In this document: positions 17,183 to 25,976 of the stretch, one piece after another
Position numbering within the stretch: the stretch's first letter is position 1
Layout of the letters: each line of letters opens with the position of its first letter
Source: Marine Group II euryarchaeote MED-G35
GTDB taxonomy: Archaea > Thermoplasmatota > Poseidoniia > Poseidoniales > Thalassarchaeaceae
DNA: 48,843 bases
Assembly: GCA_002457155.1 (NCBI GenBank)
Contig: NTJS01000010.1
Coordinates: 1-48,843, forward strand
Reading direction: 5' to 3'
The notes under the pieces: model-generated
Seen by the model: the letters and a program-made list of their open reading frames with translations, nothing else
The model's database searches: none
What the model was told of the DNA's origin: nothing
Translations under genes and position numbers: made by a program

Positions 17183-20100
17183 ATGCCAGAAATTACGTAT
17201 GTCTCTGATATTTCTGAGACCGAGGATATTCTGGAAAAACTCTCACCCCCTGTGAGAAATTGGTTCCAAGACAAGTTTCCCGATTTCACTGAGCCCCAGA
17301 AAGTTGCTATCCCCCAGATTCTGTCGGGAGAGCACCTGCTACTATGCTCACCCACTGGTTCTGGTAAGACATTGACGGCTTTCCTATCAATCATTGACGA
17401 CTTGGTTCGGAAATCACTAGAGGGCAAGCTAACAGATACCGTTCAATGTATCTACATCTCACCGATAAAGGCTCTAGCAAACGATATCCAGAAGAATCTC
17501 ATAGGGCCTCTTACAGAAATAAAGGAGAGATTCCTACCCGGTAGGGCACAGGAAATCAAAGTAGGCCTCAGAACTGGTGACACACCCCAGAGAGAAAGGG
17601 AGAGGATGCTGAGGAAACCCCCTCACATTCTGATTACTACTCCAGAATCATTAGCCCTCGCCCTCGCATCGAAGCGTTTTCGTCCACTTTTGAATGACTT
17701 GCAATGGTTAATTGTCGACGAGATGCATTCCCTTGTGCCGTCAAAAAGAGGCACACATCTGTCTCTGAGTCTTGCACTTATGGACTCAGTAGTGGACTCC
17801 GATGTTCAGAGAATTGGCATTAGTGCAACAATGGAGCCCCTTACCGAAGTGGCAGAGTTCCTAGTTGCCAGTGACTCCAGAGAGGACCAAGGAAATCAAC
17901 AGAGAGTCTCGATAGCCAAGATTTCAGGATCAAGGAAACTAGATCTGGACATCATCCTCCCCACTCCAAGATTCACATCAATACCCGTCAAGGAGGTCCT
18001 GGACCACAATATCGATAGAATCAAGGAACTAGTCGAGGCTCACACTACAACCCTTGTTTTCGTGAATACTAGGAACATGACTGAGACGTTCGTACAACGT
18101 CTGAAAGTTGCCGGGGTTGCGGGTGTGGAGGGGCATCACGGATCAATGGACAAATCCATTCGGTTAGATGTAGAACAGAGGCTCAAAGATGGAAAGCTGA
18201 GGTGCGTGGTTTCCTCATCGAGCCTGGAGATGGGGATAGACATCGGCTCAGTTGACTTGGTAATACAGGTTGGCTCCCCCGGCTCCATTGCCACTGCACT
18301 ACAGAGGATAGGTAGGGCGGGTCACCAGGTAGGGGGTCTACCAAGAGCACGTTTCCTACCTACCTCCTCCCATGATCTGTTAGAGATTGTTGCACTACAG
18401 AACGGCATTCTATCGGGAAACATGGATCTGCTTAAGTTCCCACAAAACTGCCTAGACGTACTGGCCCAGTTCCTAATAGGATTGACAATTATCAGGGAAT
18501 GGGACATCGACGAAGCCTACGAACTGGTTCAAGCATCGTGGCCCTACCGTAATCTTCCCTATGACGACTACATCGAAGTGCTAGATCTCTTGGAAGAGGA
18601 GAGAAGAGTTTGGGTCGACTGGGAGGAGAATCGCTTCGGAAAGCGAGGCTATGCCCAAATGATTTACTACACAAACATAGGTACCATTGCTCCAGATAAT
18701 AACTACCTGGTCTTCACTTCAGATGGTACCATGGTCGGGCAACTCTCATCTTCATTCGTTTCGAGCATGAGGAATGGTGATGTTTTCTTGCTGGGCGGCT
18801 CAACATACAGGGTTGCTAGCGTAATAGGAACAAGGGTGAACGTAACCCCAGCAACCGGATTCCGGCCCACCATTCCCTCGTGGACCGGAGAAGCGATGAG
18901 CAGGACTAGCGAACTAAGCGATGAGGTCCTCGGATTGTTGAGTATCCTATCTATACAGTATAGAACTGGAAATTCGATAACTCCGTTCCTAGTCGATGTC
19001 ATGGGGCTCAATAAACCGGTAGCCAACGCTCTATCACAGTTCCTTGACGAGCACTCTGCGACTACCTTCCAGGTCCCTTCCCAGGATCGAATCCTCGTGG
19101 AGCAGGTAGAAGCCCCTCTGCCGACCTATGTCGTTACAACATGTAGGGGCAGGGCCTTCAATCTAGCACTAGGTTACCTCTTTGCCGGAATGGCGACCAG
19201 AGACGACATCATCGTGCATGAACTCTCTTTCGATGAGAATGGATTCATGGCAAAATTGAGCCACGAGATCGAGGTTTCCCTGATCCCCGAAGTCTTCCGC
19301 GGCAAACGTAGCGAGGAAATTCTAAACAAGTACCTCATCGATTCACAGCTCTTCGCAAAACGATTCCGCGAGGTCTCATCTAGAAGCATGCTCAATCCCC
19401 GGAGGATAGGGGCCGAAGAAGTAAGCCCCAAGCAGTATCAGGTCAAAGCAGAGCAGATCATGAACAGGCATAGGAAGATGGATGAATCCGTAATTGTTAG
19501 AGAGGCGATGAATGAGATTCTTACTACTGACTTGGGAATGGGTCAACTAAGACAATTCATAGAGAGAATGGATGGCGAGGACGTCCGCATAGTTCATCGT
19601 AGGGTCAAGATCCCTTCTCCACTGGGCCTAACTCTATTCATGTCCTCATTCGAAGACCTACTTTCACTCAGAACACGCGCATATCTGATCAAAGACGTAG
19701 ATCCTGAGATTCTTAGGCGCCTTCTGGGGGCAAGGTCGCTAGCAACTGAGCTTGACAAGGAAAAACTCGCTGATTACTACCAATCCAAGGTTTCGATACC
19801 AACAAGCGCCAATGAACTTCTCAGGCTGATGGACATGGGGGGCGGCCTAGAGAGGCAACTCACTCATCCATTGTATAGCGACAAGTTGAAGAAAATCGAA
19901 TTCGAAACATTGCGTGGTTGGGTCCACGATCTAGCAGAGAGGGGCCTAATCACCAAGGTCAGAGGGACCGGCCTAGAGAAGATAGATGGAAAGTGGTTCT
20001 CGATGAGGATGACCGAGGTCCACGGAACTCTGGGTTGTCTCGCGGTAGCAGGAGCAGCCGATATGGATGATCTCAGAGAATTGTACACTGGCGGTTTGAA

Positions 20101-22480
20101 CTATGAGATCGGCGAAGACTATGTTGGCGGGAAGCCATCCAATTGGAAAAAGAAATCACTCTCTGACCCAATGGACTGCCTCAGGCTCAAACTCCTAGAT
20201 ATGTTGGGATCAGAGGGCCCCCAGACAATTGAATCACTCAGCGCCCGTCTGCCTTTCCCGACTGCCCAAGTAGAATCAGTGCTACAGGAACTAGAGATGC
20301 GAAACCTAGTCTCAATTGGTTTCTTCACTCAAACAGACGAGGGAGAGTTCATACTCAGAATAGATGAGTATAGAATTACAGGCGGGGAATTCAATGTCAT
20401 TGACTACCGAACCCTTCAGACATTGATTTTGAACAAGTCATTTTCTAAGTTCGTAGAACCAGCCGATGCAATTCGCAATCTGACCTTTGTTCAGAGGAGG
20501 GAGGAGTTACTGCATCGAGTTGAGAGCTACAGATTCCGTGATTGGAAGGACATTAAACACGATTCTGACGTTTTCAATGGTAGATTACTTCACAATAGGG
20601 TTGGGTACACCCTCAGTGAAAAACTACCCATGCTTATGGGACTTCGTTCAGAGCCATGGTTCGGGCCCCTGGAAGAGGAGCTGATAGAGAAGATCCCCGA
20701 AGAGGGGATATCCAGAAACGATCTATTCTCGGAATATCCCAAGGGCAAGGAGAATGCACATATCCAGAGGAGCCTGAAGTCCGCCCTATCGAATATGGAG
20801 AGGCAACTAGTGGTGGCGAAGCAATTCGTCGACGTCCCTAATAGAAAGAGGTCAATGGCCATATTCAAGAGGCTGCACGGTAGGATCAAACCATTACCTT
20901 TCGACAAAGCCCTAACTCAGTTAATTGCCCGAATAGGCCCCGTTCGCCTACATACTCTGAGACTTTTCGTCTCTCGCCCCGTGGAGGAACTGGCCGATAC
21001 ACTTCGAGATCTTGAGAATCGAGGATCAATTGCTAGGGTCGTTGCACTACAACCAGATCCAACAGACTACTACGCTTCCCATGAAGATGCCGAAAGTCTC
21101 CTCTCACCTCTGCCAGAGGATAGGAAGATGCGCATTCTGGCGCAATCAGACCCATTCAGCAGCCGATTCATACAGGAGGTCAGACTACTCCTCAAGCAAG
21201 GATGGTACTACCCGGTCTTCAAGGGAGTTGATCCAATTGGCAGAGTCCTTATGTTCGTCGTGAACGACTACTTGGAAATTAAGGACATCAACATCCCGCA
21301 CTCATATCTGGATGACTTCAAGAAAACTTTCGCCGAATTGCTAGATAACTACAGGGACCGACTCGTGGATGTTTCCGTTCTCCATGCCTTCAACGGCGTC
21401 CCAGTCCACGACTGTGACGAGAACATCCAACAAATTCTATCCGAATTGGGATTCTCATCAATGGGTGATGGAGAACGGTATATCAGAGGAGGCGTGGTGG
21501 AACCAAGATCAAGAAAGGAAATCAACAGGATGCTTTTCTACCACCACTCAATTCACCAAAATAGTAGGTGGGAGAACGAGACCATCGCACTCGAGAACTC
21601 CACAGAACTACGTGACGACTTCTCGCTTAGGGGGCGATGCGAGATGTTCAGAGTAAACCTTGACTCGATGGTCGCGGCTCACCAGTTGCATCAAGGATCA
21701 AATCTGCGAGGTCACCTTGTTTGGGCCCGATATCCACACTTCCAGAGGCTCCTGTCTATTCGGAACGTACCCACTGATCCAGAAGACGAGGAGATTCTTC
21801 AGTTCTTCAGAGACACAAACGATCCAGATTTGTTCATGGAAAGGAATGCAATGTCGAGATCAGAATTCCGCAAAATAGTGTCACCACTAGTGAGAAGTGG
21901 CCATCTAATCCAAGATTATCGAGGTGGCTTCCGGACGGTAGAACCTCTGCAAAATGTGGATCTGTGGGATGCAAAAAGAAGGTATCTGAGAACGTTGGTG
22001 GAGGATTACCCAGTGATCTCTCTTAAGCAAGTAGAGAGGCTTGCCGGCTCTTCTTTCACACCCGAGGAGATTAGTGATGTAATGCATGATTTCGAGGATG
22101 ATGGGACTTTGATCAAGGGATTCCTTGTGGATGATCTCCAGGATATATGCTGGGGGCGGCTCGATATGCTGGAGGGAGAGGAGAGGATTAGCCGAACTCG
22201 TGACTTGGTCATACCCCCATCAGACCCTTTGATACACTATTTCGGAAGCCTACTCCGAGCGAGATTCGGCTTTGGATCTGCATACCTAGTATTCCACAAG
22301 GAAGATCCAATTGCCGCATTCAAGGCTAATACGAGAAACAATAAGATCGAACTCACCGACTTCGTGGGGGACTCTGAGCTGGAGAAGGAAGCAATCAGAG
22401 TGATGAAGGAATTCGCCTGGGAGCACGATATGCCCCTATCGGGGAAACTTTTCGAAAGAATCAGGTCAAGAATTGTCTAA
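17183..22480 (+). CDS. lhr: Full-length Lhr-type superfamily 2 helicase with long C-terminal domain
   Basis: The predicted protein has 1765 residues. The Lhr core shows Walker A SPTGSGKT (56-63), DEMH box (179-182), SAT (214-216), and the QRIGRAGH motif VI (374-381), followed by the winged-helix and beta-barrel modules typical of Lhr. Lhr is an ATP-dependent 3'-5' DNA translocase and DNA:RNA unwinding enzyme linked to repair. Most archaeal Lhr proteins stop near 850-950 residues. This one continues for about 850-900 more, with repeated winged-helix-like segments (TIESLSARLPFPTAQVESVL; RLHTLRLFVSRPVEELADTL; LKQVERLAGSSFTPEEISDV), resembling the C-terminal domain of bacterial full-length Lhr. 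The ATG at 17183 is preferred to a TTG at 17174. The end overlaps artA by 20 bases. Confidence 0.92.
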   Translation: MPEITYVSDISETEDILEKLSPPVRNWFQDKFPDFTEPQKVAIPQILSGEHLLLCSPTGSGKTLTAFLSIIDDLVRKSLEGKLTDTVQCIYISPIKALANDIQKNLIGPLTEIKERFLPGRAQEIKVGLRTGDTPQRERERMLRKPPHILITTPESLALALASKRFRPLLNDLQWLIVDEMHSLVPSKRGTHLSLSLALMDSVVDSDVQRIGISATMEPLTEVAEFLVASDSREDQGNQQRVSIAKISGSRKLDLDIILPTPRFTSIPVKEVLDHNIDRIKELVEAHTTTLVFVNTRNMTETFVQRLKVAGVAGVEGHHGSMDKSIRLDVEQRLKDGKLRCVVSSSSLEMGIDIGSVDLVIQVGSPGSIATALQRIGRAGHQVGGLPRARFLPTSSHDLLEIVALQNGILSGNMDLLKFPQNCLDVLAQFLIGLTIIREWDIDEAYELVQASWPYRNLPYDDYIEVLDLLEEERRVWVDWEENRFGKRGYAQMIYYTNIGTIAPDNNYLVFTSDGTMVGQLSSSFVSSMRNGDVFLLGGSTYRVASVIGTRVNVTPATGFRPTIPSWTGEAMSRTSELSDEVLGLLSILSIQYRTGNSITPFLVDVMGLNKPVANALSQFLDEHSATTFQVPSQDRILVEQVEAPLPTYVVTTCRGRAFNLALGYLFAGMATRDDIIVHELSFDENGFMAKLSHEIEVSLIPEVFRGKRSEEILNKYLIDSQLFAKRFREVSSRSMLNPRRIGAEEVSPKQYQVKAEQIMNRHRKMDESVIVREAMNEILTTDLGMGQLRQFIERMDGEDVRIVHRRVKIPSPLGLTLFMSSFEDLLSLRTRAYLIKDVDPEILRRLLGARSLATELDKEKLADYYQSKVSIPTSANELLRLMDMGGGLERQLTHPLYSDKLKKIEFETLRGWVHDLAERGLITKVRGTGLEKIDGKWFSMRMTEVHGTLGCLAVAGAADMDDLRELYTGGLNYEIGEDYVGGKPSNWKKKSLSDPMDCLRLKLLDMLGSEGPQTIESLSARLPFPTAQVESVLQELEMRNLVSIGFFTQTDEGEFILRIDEYRITGGEFNVIDYRTLQTLILNKSFSKFVEPADAIRNLTFVQRREELLHRVESYRFRDWKDIKHDSDVFNGRLLHNRVGYTLSEKLPMLMGLRSEPWFGPLEEELIEKIPEEGISRNDLFSEYPKGKENAHIQRSLKSALSNMERQLVVAKQFVDVPNRKRSMAIFKRLHGRIKPLPFDKALTQLIARIGPVRLHTLRLFVSRPVEELADTLRDLENRGSIARVVALQPDPTDYYASHEDAESLLSPLPEDRKMRILAQSDPFSSRFIQEVRLLLKQGWYYPVFKGVDPIGRVLMFVVNDYLEIKDINIPHSYLDDFKKTFAELLDNYRDRLVDVSVLHAFNGVPVHDCDENIQQILSELGFSSMGDGERYIRGGVVEPRSRKEINRMLFYHHSIHQNSRWENETIALENSTELRDDFSLRGRCEMFRVNLDSMVAAHQLHQGSNLRGHLVWARYPHFQRLLSIRNVPTDPEDEEILQFFRDTNDPDLFMERNAMSRSEFRKIVSPLVRSGHLIQDYRGGFRTVEPLQNVDLWDAKRRYLRTLVEDYPVISLKQVERLAGSSFTPEEISDVMHDFEDDGTLIKGFLVDDLQDICWGRLDMLEGEERISRTRDLVIPPSDPLIHYFGSLLRARFGFGSAYLVFHKEDPIAAFKANTRNNKIELTDFVGDSELEKEAIRVMKEFAWEHDMPLSGKLFERIRSRIV

Positions 22481-23426
22481 GTTTTACTACTGGACTCATG
22501 ATCTTAGTTACGTGTTTATGAAGTTCAGGAAGTAGGTCGAAAAGGGCCAGTGCCATTAGGAACATTGCAAATAGGCTAGCTACCTTCGCAGCATAGCTAT
22601 GGGCGAAATCAAAGATCCCCATCCCCGACAGACTCCATGCAGGATAGGTGTCTGTAAGCCAGACAATTCCAGCGTTCCTGAAAACATTCAGAACGTGTAT
22701 AGTTGGTATGGCGATAACTAGTGCCCGTGCACGCCTCTTCCAGTGAACCGATTTTAATGCAACAATTGCCCCGATGAAGACTGCCATAGACTGGAGAGCA
22801 GAGCAAGCCAGAATGAACGCAACCACCGATTCCCCCTCATCGTTAACCATTGGCGCGTAGAAGCCACCTTCCCCTAGTGGTTCGCTAAGCACAAACCGAT
22901 TCCCCCCCCACTCAGAAACAGGGATTGCGACTTCTCCGTGCCTCTCGATCATCATTGAACCTATCTCGTAACCACTAAAACCTGCAAACTCAAGCATTAA
23001 CTCGGCACTAACTGCAGTGAATTGCACGAATGCCATATTTAGATAAGGGATCCCGAAAACAACGTAGTAGGGAATCATCGACCAAACTACGAATCCCCTC
23101 AGCCAGACTATAGTATCATCCTCACTGCCATCGGAAATCCACTCCCAATACGAAATTGCAAGCCCGGCTGGGAGGGCTCCAGCCGTCATGAAAATCAAAA
23201 CGGGATCGGAAATCTCTACGAAATGCCCCGAGTATAGATAGAAGAAGAGGCCGATAAATGGCCATGAAATTATGGCGAGTCCTTTAGAATAACTCTCAGA
23301 ATGACGATGAAATGAAAATGACATCAGTACCAAACCAAGTGAACCGATCAATAGCTGCATGGTCACATCAGAGATTCCAAAACTTGTTGCAAATGTACCA
23401 ACGACTGCCGATATCGGGTCCTCCAT
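22461..23426 (-). CDS. artA: Archaeosortase A
   Basis: The predicted 321-residue integral membrane protein has about eight hydrophobic segments. Archaeosortase A is a transpeptidase-like enzyme that cuts PGF-CTERM tails and transfers the surface protein to a lipid. The exosortase-fold active-site candidates are Cys208 (ILACSALQSM), Arg250 (LNVFRNAGIVW) and His276 (FDFAHSYAAK). The Cys-to-Arg distance of 42 residues is close to that of haloarchaeal ArtA. The open frame extends to 23750, but its first 108 codons lie antisense to gmhA and lack membrane character; the ATG at 23426 is 28 bases from a TATA-like box. An eight-G run occurs in the coding strand at Trp173-Gly175. The PGF-CTERM-type protein at 1-2943 is a plausible substrate. 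Confidence 0.88.
   Translation of the reverse strand: MEDPISAVVGTFATSFGISDVTMQLLIGSLGLVLMSFSFHRHSESYSKGLAIISWPFIGLFFYLYSGHFVEISDPVLIFMTAGALPAGLAISYWEWISDGSEDDTIVWLRGFVVWSMIPYYVVFGIPYLNMAFVQFTAVSAELMLEFAGFSGYEIGSMMIERHGEVAIPVSEWGGNRFVLSEPLGEGGFYAPMVNDEGESVVAFILACSALQSMAVFIGAIVALKSVHWKRRARALVIAIPTIHVLNVFRNAGIVWLTDTYPAWSLSGMGIFDFAHSYAAKVASLFAMFLMALALFDLLPELHKHVTKIMSPVVKLRQFLT
22902..22909 (-). repeat. G8 homopolymer inside artA
   Basis: Eight consecutive G on the artA coding strand (C on the plus strand) encode the end of Trp173 and Gly174-Gly175. A one-base slip would frameshift the enzyme before its catalytic cysteine at residue 208. Confidence 0.8.
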
Positions 23427-23450
23427 GACCTTCTTGCTTTCATCAACCCG

Positions 23451-23456
23451 TAAATA
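23451..23456. promoter_or_regulatory. Shared TATA-like element between artA and gmhA
   Basis: The only AT-rich hexamer in the 58-base divergent spacer is TAAATA (TATTTA on the minus strand). Its centre lies 28 bases from the artA ATG and 31 bases from the gmhA ATG, so it is placed correctly for both genes. Both messages would be almost leaderless. Confidence 0.45.
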
Positions 23457-23461
23457 GGATG

Positions 23462-23470
23462 CCCCCCCCC
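23462..23470 (+). repeat. C9 homopolymer in the artA-gmhA spacer
   Basis: Nine consecutive C lie between the TATA-like element and the gmhA start. It is the longest homopolymer I noticed in the window. Length change would alter promoter-to-start spacing for gmhA but not for artA. Confidence 0.85.
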
Positions 23471-23484
23471 GAACAATCGGACAT

Positions 23485-24054
23485 ATGAGTTTCGACTTCA
23501 CTGAATTCGCCGAAGCATACGCCTCCTCCCTAGTGGAGACAATAGGCAACTTGCCCATGTCACAGATGGAAGAGTTCTGGCATCTAGTCGAGAATGCTAG
23601 AAATTCTGGCGCTACTGTGCACTTCATTGGAAACGGCGGTAGTGCCGGAACCCCATCCCATAGTGCCGGCGATTGGTCAAAAGAACTGTCACTCCGAACA
23701 TTATCCCATTCAGACAATGCATCATCTCTGACTGCGTGGGCTAACGACACTGATTACGAAAACGTGTTTGTCGGCCAACTTTCCACATTCATCAGAACCG
23801 GCGATGTCGTAGTAGGTTTCAGTGGATCGGGGAATTCTCAAAACGTAATTAATGGGATTGAATTCTCAAAAGAAAATGGTTGTAAAACAGTGGTAATAAC
23901 TGGAAACTTCAGTGGATCAGGAGGAGGTAGATTGGCTAAAATAGCAGATTTGTGCATTTTGGTGCCTTCCCAGTCAATGGAGAGGATTGAGGATATTCAA
24001 TTGGTAATCAATCACATCATAAAAGAGGCAGTAAAGTCGAATAACGGGTTGTGA
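23485..24054 (+). CDS. gmhA: SIS-domain sugar isomerase, phosphoheptose isomerase-like
   Basis: A 189-residue single SIS-domain protein of GmhA size. GmhA converts sedoheptulose 7-phosphate to heptose 7-phosphate for nucleotide-activated heptose. The phosphate-binding loop FIGNGGSAG (residues 48-56) and FSGSGNSQNV in the middle are clear. The predicted metal/catalytic His after the first loop (PSHSAGD) and the His near the C-terminus (VINHIIKE) are present. However, the Glu expected four residues after the first His is Asp, and the C-terminal IQExH motif reads IEDIQ. The substrate may therefore differ from E. coli GmhA. A gmhB-like phosphatase starts four bases after the stop, which strongly supports a sugar-phosphate pathway, probably for surface glycans next to archaeosortase. 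Confidence 0.85.
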   Translation: MSFDFTEFAEAYASSLVETIGNLPMSQMEEFWHLVENARNSGATVHFIGNGGSAGTPSHSAGDWSKELSLRTLSHSDNASSLTAWANDTDYENVFVGQLSTFIRTGDVVVGFSGSGNSQNVINGIEFSKENGCKTVVITGNFSGSGGGRLAKIADLCILVPSQSMERIEDIQLVINHIIKEAVKSNNGL

Positions 24055-24058
24055 GAAG

Positions 24059-24700
24059 ATGTTGCCACCTCATCGGCATGGCTCTCCCCTTGAAGACCCA
24101 TTAAGCCTCAGTGTTTTGCCCGAGAATGCAGATTGGGGTGGAAGAATTGCTTATCTGGATAGGGATGGGGTGTTAAATCGCTGGAAGGAGAATTATGTCA
24201 ATTCTCCCGACGATGTAGAATTAATCCTTGGTGCTGGAAAGGCAATTACCAGTCTAAGGAGAATGGGTTTCAGGATTTGTGTAGTGACCAATCAATCTCC
24301 AATAGGACGCGGCCTTTGGGGACATGAGGTCTTGGCGCAGATTAACGAGAAGTTACAGGATTCCCTTCTCGAAGAGGATCAAGGAGCCGAAATTGACATG
24401 ATCCTGTATAGCCCATATTCCCCATCCGAGGGTTCTTGGTCGAGAAAGCCTAACCCCGGAATGCTTGAAGCAGTAAGACAAATTGTTGACAATGCTCACA
24501 GATTCCCGGGCAAGCCGAATAATCTCTCATACGGTGACGACTGGATTGATCGACCAGACGAATCCGGCTCCATCCTAATTGGCGACCGGAAATCAGACAT
24601 GATCGCTGCAGAGAGATTCGGAGTCAAAGGAATTCTGTGCGACCCCGAATCAGGAATCTCAGGTGTCATCGACCAGATCCTGTCTGCCAAAGAGGGGTGA
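24059..24700 (+). CDS. gmhB: HAD-family phosphatase, GmhB/HisB-N type
   Basis: A 213-residue HAD hydrolase. Motif I is YLDRDGVLN (two catalytic Asp), motif II VVTNQS, motif III lysine in RKPNPGM, and motif IV IGDRKSDMIAA, exactly the GmhB/HisB-N pattern. GmhB removes the 7-phosphate of heptose 1,7-bisphosphate. The Cys/His zinc loop found before RKPxPGM in many GmhB proteins is absent (YSPYSPSEGSWS instead). The protein has an N-terminal extension of about 25 residues and an insertion near residues 145-170. It is coupled to gmhA upstream and tiaS downstream, whose ATG lies five bases beyond the stop. Confidence 0.85.
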   Translation: MLPPHRHGSPLEDPLSLSVLPENADWGGRIAYLDRDGVLNRWKENYVNSPDDVELILGAGKAITSLRRMGFRICVVTNQSPIGRGLWGHEVLAQINEKLQDSLLEEDQGAEIDMILYSPYSPSEGSWSRKPNPGMLEAVRQIVDNAHRFPGKPNNLSYGDDWIDRPDESGSILIGDRKSDMIAAERFGVKGILCDPESGISGVIDQILSAKEG

Positions 24701-24704
24701 CCCT

Positions 24705-25952
24705 ATGGGGCTGTGCCGTATCGGTCTCGACGATACCGATCATGTTGATGTTGGTTGCACGACTTCTAGTTTCGATCATCTTCTGACAGTGATCGACCAG
24801 TGGATGGACTGCAAAGTAATCGAAAGAAGACTAGTACGCCTTTGGCCGTTCGCCCGAAGAAGAACCCGTGGGAATGGGGCTCTTGGTGCGATTCTAGAGA
24901 TTCCAGATAATGGGGCCGATGATATTGAGAAAATCTGCAATGAGTGGTTCTCGGAATTGTTGGAACAGGTGAGCAATCACCCACCTTCTGAGTTCAAAGC
25001 CTCCCCTTGCCTAGTAATTTCGTTTGACCAAGCTCCTGATTATTGGTATTGGGACGCGGTCAGAAAACATGTCGATTCCGAAACATTGCTAGAAGATGCC
25101 ACTAAGAGAGGGGCTATAGTTTTCCGTTCAGAGTCAACATTTGGGGTAGTGGGGGCCTGCGCTGCGATTTCCTGGGGAAACACCGGCAACTCTTCATGGG
25201 AACTAATCTCTTGGAGAGACGACTCTAGAATTGGCACGCCGAGGATTGTCTCATCCGAATCAGTCTTGGAACTGGAAAAAAGGCACCCGGAAACTTTCCT
25301 TAATCGGGATCCCACCAAGGGAAAGGGAATGATCGCTCCCAGAACTCCATGTCCCGTCCTATATGGAATTCGGGGATCAACATACTCTGCCGTCGAAAAC
25401 GCGCATCATTGGCTTCAATCTAGGAATGATGTGGAGATAAGCCACTCTTTCGCAATTCATAGAACCAATCAGCTCAGTGACGACCACATCGAGTCTTCTA
25501 CATCAGGTACCGTAACCTCATTGCCGAAGGAGACCAGGGGTGGGCATGCACACATTTCCGTATTCACTTCTGGAAAGGCAGCCAATCTCGTTGCTTTCTC
25601 TGAGGGTGGGCCGGTAAACAGGCTCCTAAGGTCTTTAATTCCAGGAGACAGGATTTCTTGGTCGGGGTTGGTTTCTCCCGATGGATCTATTCATCTGGAG
25701 AAAATAAAACTCGACTCCGCAACTGCTAGAATTGTAGGAAGGCCAGTTTGCTGCTCTAGAACAATGAGGAGTTCTGGACGTGGCCAGGGAATTCGTTGTT
25801 TATCATGCGGGCGAATAGAGAGAAAATCATGGCAATGCGTAGATTATGAGGCAGCAATGGGGCATTCTGTTGGAGAATGGCAAGAACCATCCCCCTCCAA
25901 TCGAAGACACCTGTCTAGGCCTCTTTCCCACGGTTTACCGGGGACAAACTGA
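24705..25952 (+). CDS. tiaS: tRNA(Ile2) 2-agmatinylcytidine synthetase TiaS
   Basis: The predicted 415-residue enzyme attaches agmatine to C34 of the CAU-anticodon tRNA-Ile so that it reads AUA. This modification is essential and specific to archaea. Visible: IGLDDTD at residues 6-12, followed by GCTT, ERRLVRLWPFARRRTRGNGA (family motif RLVRLxP...TRGNGA), a central kinase-like domain, an OB-fold (DRISWSGLVSPDG), and a C-terminal zinc ribbon with Cys pairs around CCSRTM and CLSCG. The ATG at 24705 follows an AGAGGGGTGA ribosome binding site that overlaps the gmhB stop. The 14 residues upstream in frame are antisense-like and unconserved. Confidence 0.93.
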   Translation: MGLCRIGLDDTDHVDVGCTTSSFDHLLTVIDQWMDCKVIERRLVRLWPFARRRTRGNGALGAILEIPDNGADDIEKICNEWFSELLEQVSNHPPSEFKASPCLVISFDQAPDYWYWDAVRKHVDSETLLEDATKRGAIVFRSESTFGVVGACAAISWGNTGNSSWELISWRDDSRIGTPRIVSSESVLELEKRHPETFLNRDPTKGKGMIAPRTPCPVLYGIRGSTYSAVENAHHWLQSRNDVEISHSFAIHRTNQLSDDHIESSTSGTVTSLPKETRGGHAHISVFTSGKAANLVAFSEGGPVNRLLRSLIPGDRISWSGLVSPDGSIHLEKIKLDSATARIVGRPVCCSRTMRSSGRGQGIRCLSCGRIERKSWQCVDYEAAMGHSVGEWQEPSPSNRRHLSRPLSHGLPGTN

Positions 25953-25976
25953 AACGAGCCCCCCGAATCCGAAGCC

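Noticed and set aside
23427-23750. Extension of artA to the start of the open frame at 23750
   Set aside because: It lies antisense to the well-supported gmhA gene, has no membrane character, and a correctly spaced TATA-like box precedes the ATG at 23426.
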